Of a stretch of DNA of 64,000 nt, positions 1 through 12,613 are shown one piece after another. Origin of the DNA: Trichaptum fuscoviolaceum (taxonomy: Eukaryota > Basidiomycota > Agaricomycetes > Hymenochaetales > Trichaptaceae); NCBI GenBank assembly GCA_910574455.1, contig CAJSYZ010000004.1:4536599-4600598 (forward strand), written 5' to 3'. The stretch's first letter is position 1. Each line of letters starts with the position of its first letter. The translations under genes and the position numbers were made by a program. The notes under the pieces are model-generated. The model saw nothing but the letters and a program-made list of their open reading frames with translations, was not told the DNA's origin and did no database searches.

Positions 1-358
1 TCGACCCCGATTTACCTTTCAAACTTCTCACCTTCCTGTTCGTTACATAGTTCTCTCCTTTCGCCCTTTGTCATGGGTGTCCTGCGTCTCTGATGGCGCA
101 TGAACTTGCTTCAAAATATATAAATGACAATTGATAACATGGCGCAGCTGTAACTTCAAGTCCCAGTCATTTCACGCATAGATAATTAATAAAAAAAACC
201 AATGCATTGGGGTATCAATATGAGTTATAAGTACAGGCCTGTAATAACCGATGATAAACGATAGTAGATGTATATCAGTACCAGACTGATAATAGAGCCT
301 TCAATCCTATTTCGTTACTGCTGCAACTAGGGAATGTGGGGTAGGAGAGTACAATCGT
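1..358. other. Intergenic, no gene seen
   Basis: I see no coding sequence here. It is the 3' flank of the aspartic protease gene, whose stop codon lies at 359-361 on the minus strand. Confidence 0.5.
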
Positions 359-1868
359 TTACTTGGAAAGGGTCGCAAAGCCGACGCGGCTCTGGGCGAG
401 GTCAAAGGCTATAGGAGGACACGATGAGCGCAGGAAGAAAAGAGAGAGCTGCAGATACGTACAGGTATAAACGTTGCGGAGGAAGACATCGCCGAGGATC
501 CAGAAGCCTTAAAAACAGTTAGAAGAGAGAAGCTGACCGTCTCTAACAATACTGCTTACCCATTGAGTCATCAGCGACAAAGCCGCCAACGCAGTCGCTG
601 GAGCCGTCAGAGACAGGTCCGAGGCTGAAGGTGTCCTTCGAAATGGGGAAGTCCTTGCCCTCGATAGAGACCGTGATGCCATCGGGAACTGCGCTGCAGG
701 GGATAGTGTACAAGCCCTGGCCAGCGGTGGCGCTCGCGTCCTTCGCGCCTGGGATCTTGTCATAGATACCCTTGACGGTGGCGGAGTCGCCGTAGACGAG
801 GGTGGTGCCGGTGTCGACAATCGCGTCGGTCGAATCGCGCTTGTTGATGATGCGGGTGCCGTTGCCAGAGCCGGTGCTGTTTCCGCCGCTCATCTTGACA
901 CCGTCGAACTTGATCTGCCAGTAGCCGGGGGTGGTGACAGCCGTGTATGTCAGGTCGCCGGAGACCTTGCTCTTGTCAACGCCGCCGAGGTAGAGCTCAG
1001 AGCCGCTCTCGAGGAGAGTGAAGCCGAACTCTGCCGAGCCAACCTGCTTGTCGTTGACAAGGGACTGGAAGACAGGCGGGGCCTTGTACTCGGAGATCTG
1101 CTCGAAGGCCATGCCCATCAAGCCGTCGGGGGAGAACTGCTTGCTGGCGAAGCCGTCCGAGTACTGCTTTGCAGCGCCGACGCTCTGGTTCGTTGCTGTA
1201 AGACCGCCGATGCTGACGGTGTCAGAGAAGACCTCGCCGTTGACGGTTGAGCCATCGCCGTACTTGAGCGTGAACTGCTGGCCAAGATCCTTCGCGGTGC
1301 TGCTCTTCGAAGTGTCGTAGGCAGTGTGGCCAGAGCATGTGTCACCGCAGTCCTTGCCGGGAAGGAAGAGATCGCTGGAACCAGTGTCGAAGTCAACTGC
1401 ACAAGATGAGTCAGTAGATGCTAATCTAAGGAGGGCAAATAGCTTCCTTACCTCGGAAAGTAACCGGAGGAGTGCCGACGGTGATCTCACCCTCCCAGAG
1501 TTCGCTGTTGTCGTCCTTGAGCGCAACCGTTCCAGAGCCACCATCGCGCTTGTGAAGAGAGCTGGCTACGAAGTTCGGGTGAACATTGCCAGTGTTCTTC
1601 TTGTAGTTCTCAAAGCCACGAGCGATTTTGCTGCGGAAAGGGATAATGTGAGTGATATTCAGTCTGAATATGTCGCTGCGAAGACGTACCCCTGGATGCG
1701 AGCATGGCGAGCTCGGATGGCATCCAAATCCACCACACCATTGTCCTTCACGAGCGTCGCACGCTTAGTGAGAGGGATCCTCAACCCGTTGCGTGCGTCC
1801 GGCGCAGCTGGCGCAGCGGCCACAAAGAACGGAAGGAGAGCCAAAACGGTAGCGAGCTTCATCTGCAT
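359..1868 (-). CDS. Secreted pepsin-like aspartic protease (polyporopepsin type)
   Basis: Exons, minus strand: 1690-1868, 1452-1630, 560-1396, 463-507, 359-408; 429 aa. This is a family A1 endopeptidase, secreted as a zymogen and active at acid pH. The start gives MQMKLATVLALLPFFVAAAP, a clear signal peptide; a second ATG lies two codons in. A propeptide follows and ends near a Lys-Arg site (LHKR) before the mature enzyme. The two catalytic motifs are intact: DTGS at about residues 123-126 and DTGT at about 315-318. The flap sequence KYGDGS is present. The C-terminal FWILGDVFLRNVYT motif is only recovered by splicing two short 3' exons, so a shorter protein ending inside the 508-559 intron is wrong. 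A TATA box lies about 115 bp upstream. Function is probably nutritional proteolysis; the substrate cannot be told from sequence. Confidence 0.93.
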
Positions 1869-3318
1869 GTTGAAGAAGGAGAGAGGGGCAATGGACTGAT
1901 GTCAAAGCGAGGACTCGAGAGAAAGGATGAGCTTGGAAGACCAGCTGCTCGTGCCTTTCCATTGCTCAGAATTGCCCAGGTTTTATACTCTTCGTGAACG
2001 CCGCATAGTCTTATTTGTCGAATGAGATTAGGAGACATATGATTCTCTTTTCGTCCATCGTCGAAGTGCATAGTACCCTATCTCGTAGGATACATGCGTA
2101 GATATGTCTGCAGCACACGAGGCAACTTTTGAACAACATGTCGAAGTGGAGCACTAAATATAGTCTTTTGTCCTCGAGATACAGAGTTGAGAAATGTTTC
2201 GGAATGTCGAGAGAACATAGCGCTCAGTAGCCGAAGTTATTAAGGACTGAAAGAAGCACCCAAGAGAAAGAAGGTCGATCCACCACACGTTCATCCATGT
2301 GGGGAAGGTAGCAACGGACCACCGGGCGGAGGCGAAGCGTCGGTCACACCCGCCATTAACGTTCAGATCATGTTGATCTCATCTCCGAGAGAGCACTGAG
2401 CCATGCGCCTAAAATAACACGATAATGACGCGATGCAGTCAAGCGACGATTTGTATGAAATTCGCAAAGAAACATGACCACTATCGCCTTCGCAGCAGCA
2501 TTGAGCGCATCAAGAAGATACAAGTCCTGTGGAGCGAATGCGTGCGGGAGTGCACGCAGCAAATATGCAATCCGATTGAAGCAAGTAGGTCAAGAACAAG
2601 AACTGAAAATGCAATACGTTAGCTACCGCTCATCAGACTTCACCGGAGACTCACCATGGTGACTTTAATGCCATGTAGCTCAGAGACCAATCCTAATTCA
2701 AGAATAGCCAAGATCAGGAATGCACACAATCTCAGAGTACCTAGAGAATATCCGCTAAGATAAGGACGAGGATAAAATGCAAAGACCGTATGGAACTCTC
2801 ATGTGGCCAACACGGAGGTGGCTATGAGTTATCCATGCGTCCGATTTCTGACTTTTCGAATTCAAAGCGGAATGTAACGACGAGATCAGCCGCAGTAACT
2901 TTCCAGCGTTCAACGATGTGAGGTCCAGTGAGCCTGAGAGTGTGGGTCAAGGTAACCATGTCGAACAGGAAGAAGACGAACGGAGTATGTCAGCCTGAGT
3001 GAGACGGTTGGAACGCTGACATAACTCGAACGTTTGTGCTTCCTTTTGCAGTCGCCGTCTTGTCTTTCACGTCCACATCATTTCTCCGATTTTTTCATCA
3101 TGAAGAGGATGTAAAGTTCAAAACTGGCTCCGCTTGTTGTAAGAATATCATGTATTGAAGGATAGGAAGTTATTCAGCGAATTAACTTAGGTTCACCATC
3201 CATCAAGCTCGCAAGCGTCTTCTATTGACGACCAGACTGAGTTACCAACACACCACCTTCCCGACGACCGCAACAAACCTTGGTACTCTAGGGTCCCTCT
3301 CACAGATAAGTAGGGAAT
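1869..3318. other. Intergenic, divergent promoter region
   Basis: This lies between two divergently transcribed genes, the protease (-) and the F-box/RCC1 gene (+). Apart from the TATA box at 1981-1987 I see no feature. The short open frames here have no recognisable content. Confidence 0.5.
1981..1987 (-). promoter_or_regulatory. TATA box of the aspartic protease gene
   Basis: TATAAAA on the minus strand, 113 bp upstream of the start codon at 1868. It supports that start and suggests a strongly regulated promoter, as is usual for secreted protease genes. Confidence 0.6.
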
Positions 3319-5175
3319 ATGCTGTCTACTCTTCCTCCTGAGCTTGTGCTGTATCACGTTCTCCCTCACCTACGTGTCCGAGATGCGCTATCACTAGGTG
3401 CCGCCAGCAAATACTTTGAAGTTATCTGTAACAATGAGGGTTATTGGAAGCTGAGATGCCAGGAGGACTATAACTTCAATGGTTCTGGGACCGCACGGAG
3501 CACGGGATGGAAACCGATTTATAAGGGACTCACGAATCCTAAAGCCTACGTTTGGGGGTATGTCAGTCTCAACTTCCCAAAACAATGAAATTTAACATGC
3601 AATATACAGGAGTTCTGGGCAAGGAAGGCTGGGATTGGTTCCCCTACCACGTATCTTAACGAGAGGCGGTGGGGTACACAACCCTACTAATATTTGCTTC
3701 CCGTCAAAGACTATCGTTCACCTTGATGCAGCAGGATGGTGAAGCATAGGCAACGACTATTATGCGGCTAAGAGTGTGTTAACAGTAAGAATTTTAGGTC
3801 CTTCAATGCTTTGGATGATAAAGGTCAACTGCAAGTTTGTGGTGAGTTTCATAGACTTCGCATCCAAAATTCTTACTGATGTTAAATAAATGCTACAGGT
3901 GTTTTAGATGCGGAACATTGGACCAGGATTGGACGTGGGGGAACTTTTTCTTCCCCTGGTATGACGGCCCGGACGCCGTTAAGACTCCAGATGCCTTCGC
4001 CGATCCGGAGTATAAGGTATATCAAACTTCAGTAATGTATATTTGCTATCTAAAAGCGACACCACTTCCTGTAGCTGTGGTCGCAAACACTTGATGGCAT
4101 TGGACTCTATCGGTGATATTTGGTCCTTCAACTCGTGGGGGAGGCCATATCGACTCATTTCGCCAGTCCTTGATCGCTCGAGCGAAGCCACAGCAACTGT
4201 TCAAGTTGAATCGGGATGGATGTACTGCTCTGTTCTCACAGGGACAGGTGATGTGTACGTATGGTGGCCTTTCAATAATCCATTGCGATCTTGCTTTCTC
4301 GAGCACATGGAAAAAATGGATGAAGAAGGCAACCAATTTGCTGAGGTATCGGATGGCGTTGTCGCCTGCGCGGCTTGGGATCTTTTACACAATCCCTTCA
4401 GGCTTCCTGATCTCCCCATTCTGCCTGAATTGTCAATCGCCGAGGAGAACGAAAGTAAATTACATACGAGGCCAGAGCTCATCAAAATAGCAGCTATGGA
4501 CAATCACCTAGTCGGACTGACGAATAATGGCCATGCTCTGAAATTCGGAGACTTAAGCAACGAAACAAGTGCGGCAAGAGGGAGATGGGAATACGTAAGG
4601 CCTTCTTTCTTCCCCACCACTGTGTCGTGCGGTAGTGATGATACATTTTATATCTTAGCTTCCTCACTTCAGTGACCTAAATGTGGTGAAAGCGCATTCA
4701 GCCTTCTCTCGACGGACGAATAGTGAGCCGCAACTTTCTCCCCCATCCAGACTGAAAATCACACATGTAAGCTGAATTCATGCACGAGATGGAAAACATA
4801 CCTAAATGGCTTCCCTAGATTTCTGGCCATTTCCGACATTTTGTGGCTTATTCTACAGGAGCCGAGTCAATCGTCCTCATCGGTAGGAACGACATCAATT
4901 CACAGACACCCGCGGGCCTTCTTCCAGAACTTCAATACAAGTCGGTCATTTCTGTCGTCCTGGGAGACTACCATTTTGCAGCGCTTACCGCAGATGGCAA
5001 GCTATACACGTGGGGATCGTACTCAGACGGAGCATTGGGTTTGGGAAACATAGGCATGCGGGAAGGAAGAGTGACTTCTCCTACACAGGTGAAATTTGAT
5101 GATGGGGAGGGAAGCTTTTGCTTCGCAGTGGCCGCTGCTGGGCACCACACCGGTGCTTTGCTCCTGAATATATGA
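3319..5175 (+). CDS. F-box protein with RCC1 repeats (SAF1-like)
   Basis: Exons: 3319-3557, 3610-3738, 3798-3841, 3899-4016, 4057-4594, 4659-4766, 4819-5175; 510 aa. The N-terminus (MLSTLPPELVLYHVLPHLRV) is an F-box, which binds Skp1 in an SCF ubiquitin ligase. The rest is a seven-bladed RCC1-type propeller: blade signatures such as WGSSGQGRLGL after the first splice and LYTWGSYSDGALGLG near the C-terminus are clear. The propeller is expected to recruit the substrate. The same architecture occurs in yeast Saf1, which targets adenine deaminase Aah1 for degradation; whether this orthologue has that target is unknown. All splice phases agree and the repeat signatures cross the introns in frame. 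Confidence 0.9.
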
Positions 5176-6250
5176 CCGTGACTGAATGATATCCCAGACG
5201 TCGCGGGAGGAGATGCGAAAGAAATGCGTCTGCACGGGTCATATAGAGTATTAGTTTCTTCCTGATGTTCGATCTGTTTGTACTAGCAACTTGTAAATGA
5301 TTTTGGTAAAGAATAATGAAGAGTCGTTCAAGATCAGTAGATGCTACGGATAATGTTTTGCCACGAGAGTCATGCTATCAGACGTCTTATTGGAAAAGGT
5401 CTTACCATCACGCTTACCCACTTGTAGAGTATGTCAAACTGACATCTTGTGAAGCCCTCTACATAGACTATGCTATCGACTCATGTCAGCGATCTGGAAA
5501 ATAAACTTGGGTTGGGTGCACACTGGCATGGTCCAAACAATAATCTCACTTGACTGGGAATATTAGGTATTCAAAACGTTCTCCATTAATCATCATGATA
5601 AACAGTACAGCAGACACCTATTTGAGCACTCTTTTCTGAATAAACGGCGGCCTTGATAAAGGAATGAAGGGCAGAGAAGCGGTGAGAAACACTACTAATC
5701 GAAGATGAATTAAAAGTGCGAGAGATCGTGTGAGAAGAGTGACTCACTCGGACGCACCAGATGAAGGCAGCATATCGAGCAAAGCAAGTTGAGGTATTCC
5801 ATAAGATAAATAGAGAGCACCAGGAGCAATTGTGTAATGCGATTATAAGCTTCAATACCCCTTGACCATCTTCATTTTCAAGTTATTAGGTTACAGGTAG
5901 AAGCAGGGCGAAAGCCTAATAAGTGCCCGAGTGGCCGCAGTGCCTCCGAGTCCGGGAAATAAATCACTTACGTCAGCAACTGCCTCATCCTTTGGGTTTC
6001 GGGTACTAAAGGCAGCTTCGCAACGCCGTGCTGGCTTTTCACACTTCGACGTCCTTGACGGTCCTCGAATACTCGCAGAACATAGCGAGGCATCCAGCAC
6101 CCGTGCGGGTCGCAATTGTATGTTTAACTAATAAGTAATTTCCATCATTCTTTACTCATGCTTTGCTTTTGTCAGCCATCAAAATCATCTCACTAATCCT
6201 CAGCGCAGGCCGGCCCTCGCACTTTCAAAGTCTCTCTTCAAGCTACCACA
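5176..6250. other. Intergenic, no gene seen
   Basis: About 1.1 kb between two plus-strand genes. The open frames in it are short and show no domain, signal peptide or splice-supported extension. It should hold the terminator of the F-box/RCC1 gene and the promoter of the copper ATPase. Confidence 0.5.
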
Positions 6251-9200
6251 ATGTCAGGAATATCTAATGCGTTCACAAACCTGATAGCAAGGACGCCGCT
6301 GTCTGCAGCGTTCGGTGCCAACGTACAGCTACCCGAGGCAGAGGACAAGTCTTTGATTGCTGAGACGAAGGAGCATGGTGAAATCGAGAAATGCGATTTG
6401 AGGATCGAAGGCATGACATGCGGGGCATGCGTAGAGGTGTGTGAGGTGCTCATGATTTTTGAAAAAATGCTGATTTTAGAGAAGTCAATTGAAGGGATGC
6501 TGCGAAGCCAGCCTGGTATACATTCGGTGAAAGTTGCTTTGCTTGCTGAGCGTGGCGTTGTTGAGTATGATCCTTCGATGTGGACTGCTGAGAAGGTTGC
6601 TGAGGTGTGTAGACCTACTTGCTTCCGCAAAAAAATTGCTCAACGTTGTGTAGGAAATCAATGACATTGGATTCGATGCAGCCATCATTCCACCAAGTCG
6701 TGTCGACACTATTACTCTGCGTGTCTATGGCATGACATGCTCAGCCTGCACATCTACAATCGAGTCCGGACTGCGCACCATACCAGGAATTACCAATGTT
6801 GCCGTGTCGTTGGCTACCAATACCGCTAAGATTGAATTTGATCGATCCATGATTGGAGCGCGAGAAATGGTCGGTCATGTTGAGGATATGGGCTTCGACG
6901 CCGTTGTTTCCAACGATGATGATGCTACGCAACTCCGTTCGCTGCAACGTACGAAGGAAATTCAGGAATGGCGTACTCGATTCTGGCGCAGCTTTGCTTT
7001 TGCGATTCCGGTATTCTTAGTCGAAATGGTCTTCCCTCATATTTCATTCCTGCGACCCATTGTTCAATACAAATTGGCAACTGGTCTGTTTTTGGGAGAC
7101 ATCATTTCGCTGATTCTGACGACTGGGTCTCAGTTCTGGCTCGGGCAAAAATTCTATCGAAATGCGTATAAATCTCTTAGACACGGTTCCGCGACAATGG
7201 ACGTACTAGTCACGGTTGGAACTACATCCGCGTACACGTACTCTCTGTTTGCCATGATCGCAGCGCCCTTCAATTCTGACCCGATGTTCAAGCCGTCCGT
7301 CTTTTTCGACACGTCGACTATGCTCATTATGTTCGTTTCTCTGGGTCGTTACCTAGAAAATAAGGCAAAGGGGCGGACAAGTGCGGCTTTGACAGACTTG
7401 ATGGCACTCAGCCCAAGCATGGCGACGATCTACACTGATGCACCGGCATGTACGCAAGAAAAGAGGATCGCGACTGAGCTCCTGCAGCCAGGCGATATTT
7501 GCAAACTTGTGCCCGGCGACAAGGTTCCGGCGGATGGTACAGTTCTTCGGGGCACTAGCAGTATTGACGAGAGCGCCGTAACAGGCGAGCCCGTCCCCGT
7601 GCTGAAGCAAGCTGGTGATATCGTCATTGGTGGCACAGTCAACGGTCTTGGGACCTTCGATATGACCGTGACGCGCGCCGGAAAGGACACCGCTCTTGCG
7701 CAAATCGTACAGCTCGTTGAGGATGCTCAGACAAGCAAGGCGCCTATCCAAGCCTTTGCTGATCGCGTCGCGGGCTACTTCGTGCCGTCTATCCTCTCTC
7801 TCGCGTTGATCACCTTCATCGTATGGATGGTTCTCTCGCACGTGCTACCCGAAAGCTCGCTGCCGACGCTGTTCCATATGCACGGCACGAGTAAGTTCGC
7901 GGTGTGCCTGAAGTTGTGCATTAGTGTCGTGGTCGTTGCGTGCCCGTGTGCTCTTGGCCTCAGTACACCAACCGCAATCATGGTCGGGACTGGCGTCGGT
8001 GCTCAGAATGGTATCTTGATCAAAGGTGGACGCGCTCTGGAGGCGAGCAAGAAAATCAGGAGGATCATGCTGGACAAGACAGGTACAGTGACTGAAGGCA
8101 AGATGCGTGTGGCCGAGGTCGCGTGGGTTGCGTCGGATTCCCAGGATGCAGAAATTGGGGAGAATCTACCTCTGTCCGCGTCATGTGTCGATGGCGTAAC
8201 AACTCGTGCTGCACTGCTCGCCATGGTCGCAGCTTCAGAGGCACGTTCGGAACATCCGCTTGCAAAGGCAACAGCAGTATACGGCAAAGAAACTGTTGCG
8301 GAATCAGGAATCATCATCCCAGAAGTAAATATCGCGACATTTGAGAGCATCCCTGGTGCTGGTGTTAGGTCTGGCATTACGCTCGCCGGTTCCTCGACGT
8401 TTTACTCAGTCTTCATCGGCTCCGCTCGATTTATCTCTCAGTCGGACTATGATTCAGAACGCCTTCCGGCTCCCCTCGCAGATTTCACGGAACGCGAGAC
8501 GCGACAAGGTCGCACAGTCATTTATGTCTCGCTTGCCTCGTCTCCCTCAGCTGCCCAGAAGTCGTCTGCACATCCTCGCCCTTCCCTCGCCCTTTCGCTC
8601 TCTGACATGCCGAAACCCTCGTCTGCTCGCGCGATCAAAGCTTTGCAGGATATGGGCATGGAAGTCAACATGATGACTGGTGACGGACGCACGACTGCCC
8701 TTGCTATCGCGGAAGAGGTTGGCATTCCCCCAGAAGGTGTTTGGGCCGGAATGAGCCCGAAGGGTAAGGCGAAGATCGTCACGGAACTAATGGAGAAGGA
8801 CGGTGGTGGAGTGGCAATGGTAAAAGTTTATTTCCTATCACGTTTAAGTTTATAACTTATTCCCTTATAACAGGTTGGCGATGGCATTAACGACTCTCCC
8901 GCCCTTGTTGCTGCGGAGGTTGGCATCGCACTCTCTTCTGGCACATCCGTAGCAATTGAGGCTGCAGACATCGTACTAATGCGCTCGGACCTTCTCGACG
9001 TCGTCGCCGCACTTCACCTATCTCGTCAAATCTACCGCGTTATTCGTCGGAACCTCGTCTGGGCGTGCATCTATAATATTATTGGTGTTCCGCTCGCTAT
9101 GGGTCTCTTCTTGCCTTTCGGGTTGCACTTGCATCCGATGATGGCTGGCGCAGCAATGGCATTCTCTAGTGTGAGTGTCGTTTCAAGCAGTCTGACATTG

Positions 9201-9383
9201 AAATGGTGGCGTCGCCCAGCGGACAGTGTTATGCTTGGGGAGGCCATTCCAGGTGAATCAATGTTCGACAGCTTCAAGAATGTCTTCCGTGATATATGGG
9301 ATTCGATCAAATCAACTGTGAGGGGCAAGAGGGATACATCTGGATACAGCCAGCTTCCTGTAGAGATGAACGAAAGTGTGTAA
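6251..9383 (+). CDS. CCC2: Copper-transporting P1B-type ATPase (Ccc2/ATP7 family)
   Basis: Exons: 6251-6436, 6482-6604, 6654-8819, 8874-9383; 994 aa. The enzyme pumps Cu(I) into the late Golgi for loading of secreted cuproenzymes (multicopper ferroxidases, laccases). Two N-terminal heavy-metal domains carry GMTCGAC (about 54-60) and GMTCSAC (about 129-135); introns 1 and 2 fall in and just after the first of them. The membrane metal site CPC is at about 533-535 ([15 protein letters not shown]), the phosphorylated Asp is in DKTGTVTEG (D about 577), TGE lies in AVTGEP, the family SEHP motif is present, and GDGINDSPA is joined across the last intron. All key residues are intact and the length matches yeast Ccc2. 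Two HMA domains and CPC support copper rather than zinc or cadmium. Confidence 0.96.
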
Positions 9384-11077
9384 TAGGGGAAGAAGCTTGC
9401 TGGATCTAACTCTTATTCCTGTTCATATGTTTAATGACCACCGATGGTCTCTTTATTATTTTCGTAAACTCACACACACTCTCTGGGACTAATTTGACTG
9501 TCCACTTTTTGCTTTTTATTGCTATGCGTAACTTTGTACTGTAGAATATTGAAGGGGGATTTAGTTGTTTCTCCGAAGTTCTTGTCGTTCGGTGCACATG
9601 AATTTATCTTCGATCCGACATTCTTAACAAAATCCGGAGCTTTCGAGAGTGCTGGACGGTGAGTCCAACCTTGTGCCCATCTTCTGTCCTGTACACCATG
9701 GAGGGGTTTTGTTGTGCTCAGGAAAGTCCCCCTCCCCCTCCCGCACAGTCGTTGCACGATATTTGCGGAGCTATATAGAGCTTTGCCTACATCTTTCCGT
9801 AGCTTTTATATCAGAGATCCACTGATGTATGTATATTGCTGTCTGTCCTTAAATTATCCACCAGGAAAGGGTATACATGTACTGTTGATATGCGGCGGCC
9901 ATGCCATTGGAAGCCCGCATAGCCAGCGCTCATTACTAGACGGAGATGAGAACCAGACCAATCTGCTGAGTGCTGACCTGCGCCACATTTTATGTATATG
10001 ATCCTCATATATTCAATGCAAAAATCTTCTCATTGGAAACATGCCATTTTAAACCTGTTTACATCGCAAGGCTGTCCTTCATGTTGCTGGCGATGGTATT
10101 CGCAAGCTTAGGGGGGGATCAGACCCATTTGTGCATCCTGTGGCATTAAAGAATTAGGGAGCTTGCGGGGATGTACCTAGTATATGGGCGCGTGCCTGTG
10201 AGTATGCGAACTCTCCTGCGTGATTCGGTTCGAAGCCTCTGGTTCTGCGCATCTTGAACCCGCGTTCTGGTCGATCATTCTAGTCGCAACTTGAACGCTG
10301 TGAGAGCTCGCACAGCCTTTTTTGACGGGCTGAATTCAGATACTAGTAGGGTCCAGAAGAGAAGAATGCGTGAACCTTGAGTCATTGACAGTGCGAAAAG
10401 TCCTGTTAACGTACAGCCTCCATGATCCGGTGAGATTTTCCTGAGCGCCCAGTATTTCTGAGCGCAAGGTACGTAATCGAATTGGTGCGGGTCTGAGAAG
10501 AGATAAAGTGGACCCGAACAAGGCAGAGCGTAACCAGTGGATGACCTTGAAAGCGCAAAGCATGTATAGAGGGCATGGTCGTAGACATCGAGGAGCAGGC
10601 GCAAAATTCCAGTAACGAAATTACAGAGACCTGAACGTAGAGCTGCGCGCCTTTGCGAGGAAGACCGCCACAATGTACCTGAGCGCGCCCGCCAGCCTGA
10701 GACGGGTTTTGATAGCGGTACCGAAGCCGCCCACTGGCACTGGCAGCGCCCAACGTACGTCGATCTGTCAAACTTTAATTCATTATATTTGCCAAGAATA
10801 AGACGGAGCGCCTAATTTCCCAATCAGGGAAGGAAGTGCATGAGTAGATTAAGGATCAACGCTCACTCGCCGCTCTGGACTCGACGAACTGGCGGTGAAA
10901 AAACGTAACCTTGACGAGTAGCGTCGCATCTGGATTTGATGGCTATGAATTGCATATGCTGGCATGAACCTGGCCTGCAGGAACAAAGCAGACTGGCAGG
11001 CCTATAAAATCCCAGTTGTTCAGGCCCGGGATGCACAGGCAAGACAACCTGCATTTTCTAGAGCAGCAACACGCAAT
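9384..11077. other. Intergenic, no gene supported
   Basis: About 1.7 kb. Overlapping open frames of up to about 130 codons on the minus strand at 10275-10771 lack recognisable domains, and I could not extend them by splicing. The only clear signal is a TATA box at 11003-11009 for the next gene. Confidence 0.45.
11003..11009 (+). promoter_or_regulatory. TATA box of the cysteine-rich surface protein gene
   Basis: TATAAAA, 69 bp upstream of the ATG at 11078. It argues for that ATG, which begins a signal peptide, and against an upstream in-frame ATG at 10964. Confidence 0.6.
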
Positions 11078-12613
11078 ATGTTTGGGAACGTTGCCATCGT
11101 CGTCACCATATGCTCCTTGCTATCGAATGCCATCGCAGAATTCCATCCTCCAGCGGCGATCATAAGCCTCCCGTCAACTCTTAAACCACGGATAGGCAAG
11201 TCGACGCTGCAGAAGCGCGAGTTCGAGTTGGTACCGAATCCTTTGAACCGCTTGCTCTTCGCTCGCCAGGGAGACGTTTGTCAACCTGGATTCACTAATT
11301 GCACAAGCGCCGTTGGTGCATGTTGTCCGACGGGCGGGGAATGCTGCACGGCATCGAATGGTTTACGTCCTCTCCTATCAGATTTCAAGCTTTGACTTAT
11401 ACAGGTCTTGAAAATTTTACGTAGGCTGCTGCGATGTTGGCCAGTTCTGTTATGGAAGTGGGTGTTGTAACACTGGTGACTTTGGCTGCTCCGGAAATTC
11501 CTGCTGTCCGACGGGCGCGAACTGTTGCTCAGGAGGAGGATGTTGTGCGTCAACGTAAGTCGAGCTTTTCTGAATTTCGATGTAGAGATCACCTAGTTAC
11601 ACACCACAGAGATAATTGTGTTGTCTCGGATGGACAAGAAGGCTGTTGCCCGATCGGACAGACTTGCTCTGGTGCTCCTACAGGATGCTCGCTTCCAGGA
11701 TACGATCCCTGTCCAGGAGCTAGCTATTGCTGTCGTACGTCTCCAGCCTCCGCATACTAGCTTGAGTTGAACACTGACGAAAATTTCTGCAGCAACTGGA
11801 GACACTTGTGTCACCAGCAGCAGCGGTGCTCCGAGCTGCTCCGGTCCTGATGGCACAATCACAGTTAATCCAGGAGGTGGTTCAACGTCTATCTCTTCAA
11901 GTACGACGCGGCCCGTTGTCACTACAAGCAGTTCTTCCCCCCAGATTACGTTCCAACCATCAACAATCAGCTCCTCAGGGGCAAGCACGACGAGAGCTGC
12001 AAACGAGCACGCATTCACTCAGAGCTTCCCTGCACCAGGGAGCGGAGGTGCTAATGCCGTGAACAGCACAGTAGCTGCGACAGACCCGCGGATCAGTTAC
12101 CATGGCTCGAGCTGGGCAACGTCAAGCGCCTGCGGGAGTTCATCAGAGAGGGCCAGTGTGGCCGGCGACAGCCTGACGTTCAAGTTCGATGGCACAGCGG
12201 TCTTCTTGAACAGCGTCGTCAATTCAAACGCTGGTTTATTCAGTATTAGTGTTGACGGGGGCAACCTTGCAGACGTCGATGGCTTCTCCGTAAGCGCCAA
12301 TGGGTGTCAGATCAATTGGAGCGCATTCGGCCTGAGCGATGCGTCGCACACAGTCACAATAGCCTTTAAAGGTGCATCTCCGAACGCGGGTTCGTCCAGT
12401 GCGTCGTTTGAGTTCGCGAACTTCATGTGAGTGTTTCGAGCCGTCTTCTGCCCGTCCTTGCGACCAATAAGTTGCTCTCATAGCATAACAAGCTCCAACT
12501 CTGGTAATTCGGGTCCTTCAGCATCTAGCGGCTCTGGTGCTTCATCAACTCCAGAAAGGATGTTAAGTTTATGGTCCGGTTTTGTCTTCATTGTGTTCTT
12601 TTTCTGGAAGTAA
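11078..12613 (+). CDS. Cysteine-rich GPI-type cell-surface protein with galactose-binding-like domain
   Basis: Exons: 11078-11360, 11425-11554, 11610-11734, 11793-12426, 12484-12613; 433 aa. The N-terminus (MFGNVAIVVTICSLLSNAIA) is a signal peptide. A short region ending in Lys-Arg (LQKREF) follows, then several Cys-rich modules with CC pairs of the CCPTG type. Next is a Ser/Thr-rich stretch. A beta-rich domain of the kind seen in many Agaricomycete membrane proteins follows, with motif RISYHGSSW, then SVAGDSLTFKF and GTAVFL. The end is Ser/Gly-rich and closes with a hydrophobic tail (LWSGFVFIVFFFW) that fits a GPI signal. The protein is probably anchored at the cell surface; binding partners are unknown. 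The first donor (GTTTAC at 11361) is weak and that junction may be off by a few codons; the other junctions are sound. Confidence 0.75.

Noticed and set aside
5586..5855. Minus-strand frame of 89 codons rich in Ser and Cys
   Set aside because: Composition matches antisense reading of AT-rich intergenic DNA and no domain is seen.
10225..10250. GGTTCGAAGCC, like a tRNA B box
   Set aside because: No T-stem pairing and no cloverleaf can be drawn around it.
10275..10771. Overlapping minus-strand frames of about 120-130 codons
   Set aside because: No domain, signal peptide or splice extension; two phases overlap with similar length, as expected by chance in GC-rich DNA.
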